From contig NZ_JAOVZO020000020.1 in the NCBI RefSeq assembly GCF_025717065.2, positions 900,237 to 964,236 on the forward strand: a stretch of 64,000 bases of DNA. The letters run 5' to 3'. Position numbers and translations under genes: made by a program. Source of the DNA: Tahibacter soli (lineage in GTDB: Bacteria > Pseudomonadota > Gammaproteobacteria > Xanthomonadales > Rhodanobacteraceae). Of the stretch, positions 28,567 to 37,322 are shown in pieces. The first letter of the stretch is position 1, and every line of letters starts with the position of its first letter. The notes under the pieces are model-generated. The model worked only from the letters and a program-made list of their open reading frames with translations, did not search any database and was not told the DNA's origin.

Positions 28567-30866
28567 TGAGCCCGCTCGACCGGCTGCTCGAACCCGGCCG
28601 CCTGTTCCAGGGCGCGCTGGTGCAGAGCCTGCTGCGCGAGCGCTGGCCGACGCGCGAGCTGCATCCGGGCCAGGCGGTCGGCCCGTTTCGCGTCGTGCGC
28701 GAACTCGCGCGCGGCGGCATGGGCATCGTCTACCTCGCGCGGCGCGCCGACGGCGAGTACGAGCAGACCGTCGCGGTCAAATGGCTGCCGTGCGGCGCGC
28801 AGGGCGACGAACGCCTCGCGCAGTTCCGGCGCGAGCGCCAGATTCTCGCGGGCCTGTCGCATCCGCACATCGCCCGGCTCGTCGACGGCGGTCGCAGCGA
28901 CGACGGTCATCTGTGGTTCGCGATGGAGCACGTCGACGGCCTTGCCGTCGATCGCCACGCCGACGTCTGCGCGCTGTCGTGGCGCGAACGCGTGAACCTG
29001 CTGCTGCCGATCGTCGAAGCGGTGCAGTTCGCGCACGGACGGCTCGTCGTGCATCGCGACATCAAGCCGTCGAACGTGCTCGTCGACGCCGAAGGACGCG
29101 CCAAGCTGCTCGACTTCGGCATCGCCGCGTGCACGGCCGACGACGCGGCGCGCGCGGCCTTCACGCCGGGCTACGCCAGCCCGGAACAGCGCGCCGGCGC
29201 ACCGCCCGACGTCGCCGGCGACATCTGGCAGCTCGGGCGGCTGTTCGAAGTCGTTCTGGGCGATGCGCGCGTGCCGGCCGATCTCGCCGCGGTGGTCGCC
29301 AAGGCGCGTGCGCCGACGCCGGCCGAGCGCTATCCGAGCGCGTCGGCGCTGCGTGCCGATCTCGCCCGCGTGCTCGCGTACCGGCCGGTCGCGGCGTGGC
29401 CGGCGAGCCTCGCTCACCGGGTCGAACTGCGCGTGCGCGCGCATCCGCTCGTCGCGCTCGGCGGCGCGCTGACGCTCGTCGCGTTCGTCGCCGTCGTCGC
29501 CGGTTTCATGCTCAACCTCGCACGGCAGCGCGACGCGGCGGAACGCGCGCGCAACGTCGCGGTCGCGGTCAACCGTTTCATCAACGACGACCTCCTGCCC
29601 GGCACCGATCCGGTGCGGCCCGGGTCGGGCGACATCCGCGTCGTGGAACTCTTGGCCGGCGCGCTCGACAAGGTCGAGCGCCGGCTCGCCGACATGCCCG
29701 AGGTCGCCGGCGAGATCAACCTCGGCCTCGGCCGTTCGCTCGCTGGCCTCGGCCGCTACGACGCGGCCGACCTCGCGCTCGGCCGCGCCGCGGCGCAGCT
29801 GGCCGCGACGCGCGGCGCCGGACACGACAGCGTGCTGCGCGCGCGGCTCGCGCGCATCCAGATCCGCATCGGCGACCGGCAGATGAAAGCGATGGAGGCC
29901 GATACGCTCGCGCTGCGGCACGACGCCGTCGCCGCGATAGGCGCGGACGCCCCGCTCGTCGCCGAGATCGACAGCCAGCTCGCGCGCGCCGCGTTCCTGC
30001 GCGACGACTTCACGCTGTGCCGCACGCGTTTCGATGCGTTGCTCACACGCCACGAATCGATACCGCGCGCGGTGCTGGCCGATATCTACCTCGGGCTGTC
30101 GGTATGCGAGGCGCGCCTCGGCGACGCCGTGCCCGCGCTCGCGCACGCGCGCCAGGCGCACGCGCTGTCGGCGCTCGAAAGCGGCGCCGACCACCCGCTC
30201 ACGCTCGAAACCGGCATCGCGATCGAAACCGCGCTGACCGCGCTCGGCCGCTACGACGAAGCCGTGGCCGAGCTGCGCGACATCGTCGCGCGCCTGGGCC
30301 GGCGCTACGGCGAGGAACATCCGACGACGCTGACCGCCGTGCACGACCTCGGCTTCACGCTGACGTGCGCCGGCAATCCCGTCGAAGGCGCGCAGTGGCT
30401 GCGGCGCGCGGCCGACGATCGCGGCCGCGTAATGGGCCGCGACCATCCGTGGTTCGCGATGAGCCAGGCCGTGCTCGCGATGGCGCTGATCGGCAGCGGC
30501 GATCTCGACGCCGCGGCCGGCGCGCTCGACGCGGCCGACACAGCGCTCGCCGCGCACCCGGGCGGCAATGCGCTCGCGCGCCTGGCGACGCTGCACAACC
30601 GCGCCGACCTCGCGCTCGCCGCCGGCCGCAACGACGATGCCGCGCGCCTGTTCGCGCGGGCACTCGCCGACGCGGCGGCGATCTATCCGCCCGGCCATCA
30701 GCGCCTGACGATGCTCGAACTCGGACGCGGCCTGGCGCTCTCGCGCGGCACCGATCCCGACGCGGGCCGCGTGCTCGTCGTCGACGCGCTCGCGCGGCTG
30801 GGCGACAAGCCCGATTGCCGCGCCGGGCGCATCGCCCAGGCGCGGCAGGTTGCGGCGGTACGCTAG
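28566..30866 (+). CDS. Membrane Ser/Thr protein kinase with periplasmic TPR-type domain
   Basis: The GTG at 28566 overlaps the sigma-factor stop and gives 766 aa. A bacterial Hanks-type kinase domain spans about 40-285. It has the glycine loop LARGGMGIVYLA, Lys72 in VAVKWL, HRD in VVHRDIKPSN (Asp165), DFG at 183-185 and PGYASPEQ, so it should be active. One membrane helix (about 290-312) follows. About 330-766 are TPR-like helical repeats, presumably periplasmic (e.g. LGLGRSLAGLGRYDAADLALGRAAA, TALTALGRYDEAVAEL). The likely substrate is the co-encoded ECF sigma factor, with the TPR region sensing an unknown signal. The stop overlaps the end of the convergent protease gene by 4 bases. Confidence 0.9.
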   Translation: MSPLDRLLEPGRLFQGALVQSLLRERWPTRELHPGQAVGPFRVVRELARGGMGIVYLARRADGEYEQTVAVKWLPCGAQGDERLAQFRRERQILAGLSHPHIARLVDGGRSDDGHLWFAMEHVDGLAVDRHADVCALSWRERVNLLLPIVEAVQFAHGRLVVHRDIKPSNVLVDAEGRAKLLDFGIAACTADDAARAAFTPGYASPEQRAGAPPDVAGDIWQLGRLFEVVLGDARVPADLAAVVAKARAPTPAERYPSASALRADLARVLAYRPVAAWPASLAHRVELRVRAHPLVALGGALTLVAFVAVVAGFMLNLARQRDAAERARNVAVAVNRFINDDLLPGTDPVRPGSGDIRVVELLAGALDKVERRLADMPEVAGEINLGLGRSLAGLGRYDAADLALGRAAAQLAATRGAGHDSVLRARLARIQIRIGDRQMKAMEADTLALRHDAVAAIGADAPLVAEIDSQLARAAFLRDDFTLCRTRFDALLTRHESIPRAVLADIYLGLSVCEARLGDAVPALAHARQAHALSALESGADHPLTLETGIAIETALTALGRYDEAVAELRDIVARLGRRYGEEHPTTLTAVHDLGFTLTCAGNPVEGAQWLRRAADDRGRVMGRDHPWFAMSQAVLAMALIGSGDLDAAAGALDAADTALAAHPGGNALARLATLHNRADLALAAGRNDDAARLFARALADAAAIYPPGHQRLTMLELGRGLALSRGTDPDAGRVLVVDALARLGDKPDCRAGRIAQARQVAAVR

Positions 30867-31450
30867 CGATTCATGCGCAGCGTATGCGTCCAGCTGTGGT
30901 CGTACGCGGCCGACACGGTCCAGTTGTAGTTCGACCACGTGTAGCCTTCGCCGGGCCACGGATTCATGTAGCCGACGCGCTGCGTGCCGCTGCGGTCGTC
31001 GTAGCCGTAGCCGACGAGGAAATGCCCGCCGCCCGAGTACCAACCGAAGCGCATGACGAACGGGCGGTTGTTGTTGACGTCGCCGACCACCGCGTTCCAG
31101 CTCAGCGCGTAAGCCGAACCGCTGCTCGGCACGCCCCAGTTCGACAGGATGCCCTGGATCGTGCCGCCGCCGCCGTAGATGCCGTTGGTGACGTTCGCGT
31201 ACGAGTTCCAGTTGAACACCGTGCTGCCGCACGCGTCGCGGCGGCCGAGCGCCCAGTTGGCGACCGCGCACTGGCTCGGATTGGCGTTGTACCAGCGCAG
31301 CACGTCGACCGACACCGCGGCCCAGCACCAGTTGCTGTGCTCCTGGATCACCTCGGGCACGTTGAGATAGCGATAGCCGCTCGCGGCGACCGCGCCGGTC
31401 GCCTGCGCGGCGAGCAGACCGAAGATCACAAAGCGCAAAAGCGATTTCAT
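30863..31450 (-). CDS. Secreted papain-like cysteine protease (C39/C70-like fold)
   Basis: The 195-aa product has a signal peptide (MKSLLRFVIFGLLAAQATGA). A papain-like core follows with catalytic Cys42 in SNWCWAAVSVDVLRWY, His143 in SGGGHFLVGYGYDD and Asn163 in VGYMNPWPGEGY. The NWCWAA box is shared by C39-like and AvrRpt2-like (C70) peptidases. The mature enzyme is short (about 170 aa). It is encoded 2 bases after another secreted protein and ends within the 3' end of the convergent kinase gene (shared CTAG). Target unknown; it could process a co-secreted protein or act on other cells. Confidence 0.82.
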   Translation of the reverse strand: MKSLLRFVIFGLLAAQATGAVAASGYRYLNVPEVIQEHSNWCWAAVSVDVLRWYNANPSQCAVANWALGRRDACGSTVFNWNSYANVTNGIYGGGGTIQGILSNWGVPSSGSAYALSWNAVVGDVNNNRPFVMRFGWYSGGGHFLVGYGYDDRSGTQRVGYMNPWPGEGYTWSNYNWTVSAAYDHSWTHTLRMNR

Positions 31451-31452
31451 GA

Positions 31453-32148
31453 TTATTCCCCTTGTTGACCGGCGAGACCGCGACCGACGCCATCGCGCAG
31501 CTGCGCGGCGAGTTCGGCGTCTGCGTACAGACCGTCGCCCCCGTGCTTGCCGACGGCCGCGAGCCGCAGCGATTCGCGCGCGGCCCTGAGCGGCGCATAG
31601 CGCGCCTTGCCGCCGTCGCCGACCGCGATGAAGTCGGAGGTTGCGGCATTGACGCGCACGTAGCGCAGCGCCTGGCCCGCGCGGGCGTCGACCACCGCGT
31701 CGATCTCCTTGGCGAGCCCCGCGCCGCCGAACGACACGGCCTGCCAGCCGCCTGCGTCTTCGACCAGTGTCATGAGGCCGATCGGGCGGCCGTCGAGCGT
31801 CACGTTGAAGCGCCACGTACCGGTGGCGCGCAGGCTCGCGTCGAGACTCGATCCGGCGAGCAGCGTCGCCGGATCGGCCTCGTACACGCGAAAACCGTAG
31901 CCGACCTTGGCGCCGGCGAGATCGGCGACGTCGGCGACGTCGAACGGAAAGCCCTGCGGCAAGGTACCGGCCTCGGCCTGCCACTGCGCCGCGAAGTCGC
32001 GCAGCGCGCGATCGGCACCGGCGCGGGCGGGCGTATCGACGCGTGCCGAAGCCTGCGCGAAATCGGCCTCGGCGGCCTGAGGCGGCGCGGCAAAGGCCGC
32101 GCCGCCTGCGAGCAGCAAAAGTAGCGATGTACAACAGTGGATGATCAT
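31453..32148 (-). CDS. Secreted protein of unknown function, partner of the cysteine protease
   Basis: The 231-aa protein has a signal peptide (MIIHCCTSLLLLLAGGAAFA) and no family I recognise. The mature part is Ala/Asp/Gly-rich with alternating strands (TWRFNVTLDGRPIGLMTLVED, GGWQAVSFGGAG). It stops 2 bases before the protease start, so the two are co-expressed. The pairing suggests a substrate, inhibitor or chaperone of the protease. A Cys-Cys pair within the hydrophobic core of the signal does not make a good lipobox. Confidence 0.68.
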   Translation of the reverse strand: MIIHCCTSLLLLLAGGAAFAAPPQAAEADFAQASARVDTPARAGADRALRDFAAQWQAEAGTLPQGFPFDVADVADLAGAKVGYGFRVYEADPATLLAGSSLDASLRATGTWRFNVTLDGRPIGLMTLVEDAGGWQAVSFGGAGLAKEIDAVVDARAGQALRYVRVNAATSDFIAVGDGGKARYAPLRAARESLRLAAVGKHGGDGLYADAELAAQLRDGVGRGLAGQQGE

Positions 32149-32314
32149 GTCCGCTCCCTACGATGATGGGTCGAATGACGGTCGCAGGACGCGCCCCTCC
32201 CCGTCGGTGGCGGCGTCCGTAGTCAGGAACACGGTTGGGCGAGGAATCCCGCCATGGGGTGCGGCGAGACCAAAGGCGGAAGCCTCGACGGGCGAGGCTT
32301 CCGCGGTGACGGCG

Positions 32315-32527
32315 TCAGGCGCGGGTGATCACGAGACGGCCGGAGGTGACGCGGATGGTGACGGCGTCGCCGGGGAGGAAGCCGGCGTTGATGAGCCAGA
32401 TGCCGCAGAGGCGTATCTGGGGGATCTCCCGTGGGAGATGCGCCTGATCTACGGCCGGGTAGTAAGCCGTACCGACGCGGATGCGCTTTGTGGAAGATTC
32501 GCGTGACGTATCATTTCGCTTAGCCAT
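32315..32527 (-). CDS. SymE-family type I toxin-like protein
   Basis: This small protein (70 aa) ends in IRLCGIWLINAGFLPGDAVT followed by IRVTSGRLVIT. It matches the SymE toxin domain (AbrB-like swapped-hairpin fold; the consensus has RLxGxWLxxAGFxPG). In E. coli SymE is SOS-induced, degrades or disrupts RNA, and is held down by the antisense RNA SymR. The ATG at 32527 is preferred over one 25 codons upstream because GGAG lies 7 bases ahead of it. No partner gene is seen; an antisense RNA on the plus strand around the start would be the expected antitoxin. Confidence 0.75.
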   Translation of the reverse strand: MAKRNDTSRESSTKRIRVGTAYYPAVDQAHLPREIPQIRLCGIWLINAGFLPGDAVTIRVTSGRLVITRA

Positions 32528-32778
32528 GATCCACTCCAGAGGTGGTTTGTGGTTAGCGAACGGCGTGGAGCCAACCGCGCCGTTCGCGCTTTCGCCCTTC
32601 AAGCGATTGGTCGCTGCGGGCGACTTTCAGAGAGCACCGCGCGGAAGGCCGTCAAGGATTCGGTTTCATCGAACTTGCGCAGTCCTTGACGGCCTGAGCA
32701 CGGTGCTAGGCTGAGACGACCGCAGCGAGCAATGTGTATTGCGCGCAAAACTGCGAGCTTTTGCTCCTCTCTTTTGAT

Positions 32779-32863
32779 CGTCATTCCAGCGAAAGCTGGA
32801 ATCCAGCCGTTGCTCTTGCTCTTGACGGCTAAGAGCTGGATTCCAGCTTTCGCTGGAATGACG
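32779..32863. repeat. Perfect 28-bp inverted repeat of the GTCATTCCAGC type
   Basis: The 28 bases at 32779-32806 recur exactly in inverse orientation at 32836-32863, separated by 29 bases. Each arm contains its own hairpin, ATTCCAGC-GAAA-GCTGGAAT. GTCATTCC(A/C)GC..GAAAGC..GGAATCCAG elements are a well-known dispersed repeat type in Proteobacteria, so this is likely a REP/BIME-like unit with two facing copies. Confidence 0.85.
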
Positions 32864-33000
32864 AGCGTGTGGAGCGCCGCGCTTTTTGGTCGTTGCCGTT
32901 GCTTCTGGCGGCAGGAAGCCGCCCGTTTTACCCGGGGCCCCGTCGGTCGCGGCGAGATTGCGGAGGAGAGCCCGAAGGGTCGCGCGCAGGATGCGTGCGA

Positions 33001-33179
33001 GTTCGTTGCAGGGCCATGGATGGCCCTTCAACGAACCCCGGAGCGATCTCGCGGAGTCGGAGGGCAGGATGCCCGGAGACCGCGGCCGTCGGGGTGCCCT
33101 TGGAGGGTGCAGGGAGGGATTGGGCAAGCAATCTCTCCCTGCCCGCTCGCGGCAGCGAGCGGAACGCTTTGTTCAAAGC
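33001..33179. repeat. Cluster of nested palindromes
   Basis: Four dyads lie in 180 bases. At 33001-33036, GTTCGTTG/CAACGAAC flanks AGGGCCAT/ATGGCCCT. At 33109-33142 there are 14-base arms with one G-T pair. At 33143-33162, CCGCTCGC-GGCA-GCGAGCGG. At 33166-33179, GCTTTG-TT-CAAAGC. No coding potential is supported. The density suggests a structured RNA or a mobile non-coding repeat rather than terminators, since none has a T-run. Confidence 0.6.
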
Positions 33180-33252
33180 CGAACGTTAGCTACAAAGCGA
33201 CAAAGAAAAAGCCGGACCCCGGCGGTCGCTGGAATGACGAGTGCACAATAAG

Positions 33253-34884
33253 TCAGCGCCAGCCCGAGGTAATGGGATACCGCCTCTCGCGCCCGAACGC
33301 GCGCCGCGACACCTTCGGCCCCGGCGCCGCCTGATGCCGCTTCCACTCGCTGATGCGCACGAGGCGCAGCACGCGATCGACCGTCGCCGCATCGAAGCCG
33401 GCCGCGACGATTTCGTCGCGCGACTGCTCCTGATCGACATGGCGCAGCAGGATCGCATCGAGCACCTCGTACGGCGGCAGCGAATCCTGGTCGGTCTGGT
33501 TGTCGCGCAGCTCGGCCGACGGCGGCCGCTCGATCACGGCCGGCGGAATCACCACCTTGCCGGCGACGGCGTTGCGCCAGCGCGCGAGCGCAAAAACTTC
33601 CGTCTTGTACAAATCCTTGATCGGCGCGTAGCCGCCGCACATGTCGCCGTAGATCGTGGCGTAACCGACCGCGTATTCGCTCTTGTTGCCGGTGGTCAGC
33701 ACGAGGCCGCCGAACTTGTTGGCGAGCGCCATGAGGATCGCGCCGCGGCTGCGCGACTGCAGGTTTTCCTCGGTCGTATCGACCGCGGCCCCGGCGAAGA
33801 TCGGCGCCAGCGCGTCGAGGAAGCCGCGGAACGGCGCCTCGATCGGCACTTCGATCACCTTCACGCCCAAGGCCCGCGCCTGTTCGTCGGCGAGATCGTT
33901 GCTCAGGCCCGACGTATAGCGCGACGGCATGCGCACGCCGGTGACGTTTTCCGCCCCGAGCGCATCCACCGCGACGCTCAGCACCAGCGCCGAGTCGATG
34001 CCGCCGGACAGGCCCAGCCAGACCTTGTCGAAACCGTTCTTGCCGCAGTAGTCGCGCGTGCCGCGCACGATCGCGCGCCAGGCCAGTGCATCGCGGCCGT
34101 CGTCGTCGTCCTTCTCCCACGCCTGCGGCCGGAAACGGCCGGTCGCCGCGTCGAACTCGGTCAGCAGCCAGTGATCTTCGAACGCGCGGGCCGCCGGATG
34201 GATGCGGCCGTCGGCGTCTGCCAGCACCGAGGCGCCGTCGAAAACCAGCGCGTCCTGCCCGCCAACGACGTTGAGATACGCGAGCGCGACCTTCGCCTCG
34301 GCGACGCGCGTCGCCAGCAGCGCGTCGCGCTGCGCGTGCTTGTCGCGCTCGAACGGCGAGGCGTTCGGCACCAGCACGACTTGCGCGCCGGCGGCGACGG
34401 TTGCCGCCAGTGGCTCGGCGAACCACAGGTCTTCGCAGATGACGAGGCCGACCCGCACGCCGGCGACGTCGACCACGCAAGGCTCGCCGTCCGGGTCGAC
34501 CTCGAAATAGCGGCGCTCGTCGAACACCGCGTAGTTCGGCAGTTCGCGCTTGCGGTAGGTGCGCTCGACGACGCCGTCGCGCAGCACGCTGGCCGCGTTG
34601 TAGACCACCGAGCCCGCGGTTTCCGGCCAGCCCACGACGGCGACGATGCCGCTCACCGTCGCGGCGATGCGCGCGATCGCGGCGTTGCATTCGGCGAGGA
34701 AGCCGGGGCGATAGAGCAGGTCTTCCGGCGGATAACCGCTCAGCGCCAGCTCGGGAAACAGAACGACGTCGGCGCGATGCACATCGCGCGCCTCGACGAT
34801 CATCTCGACGATGCGCCGCTCGTTGCGCAGCACGGCGCCGACCGGGAAATCGAACTGGGCGAGAGCGATACGGAGTGCGGCCAT
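33253..34884 (-). CDS. nadE: Glutamine-dependent NAD+ synthetase
   Basis: NadE (543 aa) makes NAD from deamido-NAD, ATP and glutamine-derived ammonia. The N-terminal nitrilase-type glutaminase domain has Glu in VLFPELALSGYPPED, Lys in RKRELPNYAVFDE and catalytic Cys in VGLVICEDLWF. The C-terminal synthetase has the pyrophosphatase loop LGLSGGIDSALVL and the conserved LTTGNKSEYAVGYATIYGDM. Both halves are complete, so it can use glutamine. It is separated from sucD by a terminator hairpin. Confidence 0.96.
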   Translation of the reverse strand: MAALRIALAQFDFPVGAVLRNERRIVEMIVEARDVHRADVVLFPELALSGYPPEDLLYRPGFLAECNAAIARIAATVSGIVAVVGWPETAGSVVYNAASVLRDGVVERTYRKRELPNYAVFDERRYFEVDPDGEPCVVDVAGVRVGLVICEDLWFAEPLAATVAAGAQVVLVPNASPFERDKHAQRDALLATRVAEAKVALAYLNVVGGQDALVFDGASVLADADGRIHPAARAFEDHWLLTEFDAATGRFRPQAWEKDDDDGRDALAWRAIVRGTRDYCGKNGFDKVWLGLSGGIDSALVLSVAVDALGAENVTGVRMPSRYTSGLSNDLADEQARALGVKVIEVPIEAPFRGFLDALAPIFAGAAVDTTEENLQSRSRGAILMALANKFGGLVLTTGNKSEYAVGYATIYGDMCGGYAPIKDLYKTEVFALARWRNAVAGKVVIPPAVIERPPSAELRDNQTDQDSLPPYEVLDAILLRHVDQEQSRDEIVAAGFDAATVDRVLRLVRISEWKRHQAAPGPKVSRRAFGRERRYPITSGWR

Positions 34885-34936
34885 GACTTACCGGCGAATG
34901 CGCAGAGGCGCAATCATAGCTCAGCGTCCGAAAACG

Positions 34937-34966
34937 CGAAGGCCGCGGATCGCTCCGCGGCCTTCG
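34937..34966 (-). terminator. Rho-independent terminator of sucCD
   Basis: A 13-bp perfect stem (CGAAGGCCGCGGA / TCCGCGGCCTTCG) with a TCGC loop lies 24 bases past the sucD stop on the minus strand. It is followed by GCGTTTT on that strand. The T-run is short, but the stem is very stable. Confidence 0.8.
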
Positions 34967-34990
34967 TGGCGACACTGCGAACGGTCGCGA

Positions 34991-35866
<876 letters not shown>

Positions 35867-35926
35867 GTGGAGAACCTTTGCGTAGCGCGGACCTGGGCCC
35901 GCGGTGTCGAATGCGGGTTTGGAGGA

Positions 35927-37087
35927 TCAGGCGACGGCGGCGACGGCCTTCTGGGCCGCGTCGTTGAGGTCGATCGCCGGGGTGATCTTCAAGCCGCTCG
36001 ACGCGAGCAGCTCGCGGCCTTTCTCCACATTGGTGCCTTCCAGTCGCACGATGACCGGAATCTTCACGCCGACTTCCTTGACCGCCGCGATGATGCCTTC
36101 GGCGATCATGTCGCAGCGGACGATGCCGCCGAAGATGTTGACCAGGATCGCCTTGACCTTGTCCGACGACAGGATCAGCTTGAACGCCTCGGACACGCGC
36201 TCCTTCGTCGCGCCGCCGCCGACGTCGAGGAAGTTCGCCGGTTCGCTGCCGGCGAGCTTGATCACGTCCATCGTGGCCATCGCGAGGCCTGCGCCGTTGA
36301 CCATGCAGCCGATGTCGCCGTCCATGGTCACGTAGTTGAGGTTGTGCTTGACCGCGATCGCCTCGGCCGGGTCTTCCTGCGATTCGTCGCGCATCTGCGC
36401 GAGGCGCGGGTGGCGGAATTCGGCGTTGTCGTCGGAGTTGACCTTGCCGTCGAGAGCCATGAGATCGCCGGAACCGACGATCGCGAGCGGGTTGAGCTCG
36501 ACGAGGGCCAGGTCCTGCTCGTTGAACAGCTTGTACAGGCCCAGCATCATCTTGGTGAGCTGGTTGACGTGCTTGGCCGACAGGCCCAGCGCGAAGCCGA
36601 GCTTGCGGCACTGGTACGGCTGCAGGCCCTGCACGTAGTTCACGTCGAGCGTCTGGATCGCTTCGGGGTTTTCCTCGGCGACCTTCTCGATTTCCACGCC
36701 GCCTTCGGCCGACGCGATGAACGTCACGCTCTTGGTGGAGCGGTCGACGAGCACCGACAGGTACAGTTCCTTGACGATGTCGTTCGCTTCGGAAACGAGC
36801 ACCACGTTGACCGGCAGCGCGCGGCCGGCCGACTGGTACGTGGTCATGTTCTTGCCGAGCATGCCGGCCGCGGCGGCCTTCACGTCGTCGAGCGACTTGC
36901 AGAATTTGACGCCGCCGGCCTTGCCGCGGCCGCCGGCGTGGATCTGCGCCTTGACCATCCATTGCTCGCCGCCGAGCGCCTTGGCCGCTTCCACGGCGGC
37001 TTCCGGCGTTGCGGCGATGCGTCCGGCCGGCACGGCGATGCCGTATTCGGCGAACAGTTCTTTGGCCTGGTACTCGTGGAAGTTCAT
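35927..37087 (-). CDS. sucC: Succinate--CoA ligase (ADP-forming) subunit beta
   Basis: SucC (386 aa) holds the ATP-grasp nucleotide site of the same enzyme. It starts [17 protein letters not shown], the canonical N-terminus, which fixes the start at 37087 with AAGGTG upstream. Later features are [18 protein letters not shown] (ATP grasp) and [17 protein letters not shown], with [13 protein letters not shown] near the subunit interface. It is transcribed divergently from pilS across 235 bases, as in other Xanthomonadales. Confidence 0.97.
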   Translation of the reverse strand: MNFHEYQAKELFAEYGIAVPAGRIAATPEAAVEAAKALGGEQWMVKAQIHAGGRGKAGGVKFCKSLDDVKAAAAGMLGKNMTTYQSAGRALPVNVVLVSEANDIVKELYLSVLVDRSTKSVTFIASAEGGVEIEKVAEENPEAIQTLDVNYVQGLQPYQCRKLGFALGLSAKHVNQLTKMMLGLYKLFNEQDLALVELNPLAIVGSGDLMALDGKVNSDDNAEFRHPRLAQMRDESQEDPAEAIAVKHNLNYVTMDGDIGCMVNGAGLAMATMDVIKLAGSEPANFLDVGGGATKERVSEAFKLILSSDKVKAILVNIFGGIVRCDMIAEGIIAAVKEVGVKIPVIVRLEGTNVEKGRELLASSGLKITPAIDLNDAAQKAVAAVA

Positions 37088-37322
37088 GCGAACACCTTGA
37101 GAGAGAAAAACTTTCGGGAGCGCGGTCGGGGCGCGCGAACGGCGCCCCGGGCGGAAACGGCGCGTATTTTGGGGGAAAGGGCGGCGCAAAGGAAAGTCCG
37201 GAGCGACCAAGGTCGGTCGCGGGCTTGCCAAGCGCGCGCAAACTCGCGAGGCTCGCGGCCATGAAATCGCCCGTCACGCCGCTCCCACGAACCGCACCGG
37301 CCGCAGGCCGGCCCCACGCCGC

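Larger units (their letters stand above)
32528..33252. other. Gene-free repeat-rich stretch
   Basis: These 725 bases between the SymE-like gene and nadE hold no supported gene. Open frames exist on both strands but are explained by repeats. The stretch contains a perfect 28-bp inverted repeat (32779-32863) and a run of further palindromes (33001-33179). A partial copy of the same terminal motif (CGCTGGAATGACGA) lies at 33228-33241. It looks like a composite of small non-coding repeats. Confidence 0.6.

Noticed and set aside
28101..31649. A 1182-codon minus-strand frame over the sigma factor and kinase genes
   Set aside because: It is antisense to well-supported kinase and sigma domains, has no ribosome site, and has Arg/Val/His-rich composition.
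32779..33241. Possible CRISPR array
   Set aside because: Repeats are inverted, not direct, and are not evenly spaced. No spacers or cas genes are present.
32666..33251. Several 80-200-codon frames on both strands in the repeat region
   Set aside because: They are composed of the inverted repeats and palindromes and have no ribosome sites. They look like commonly mis-annotated repeat ORFs.
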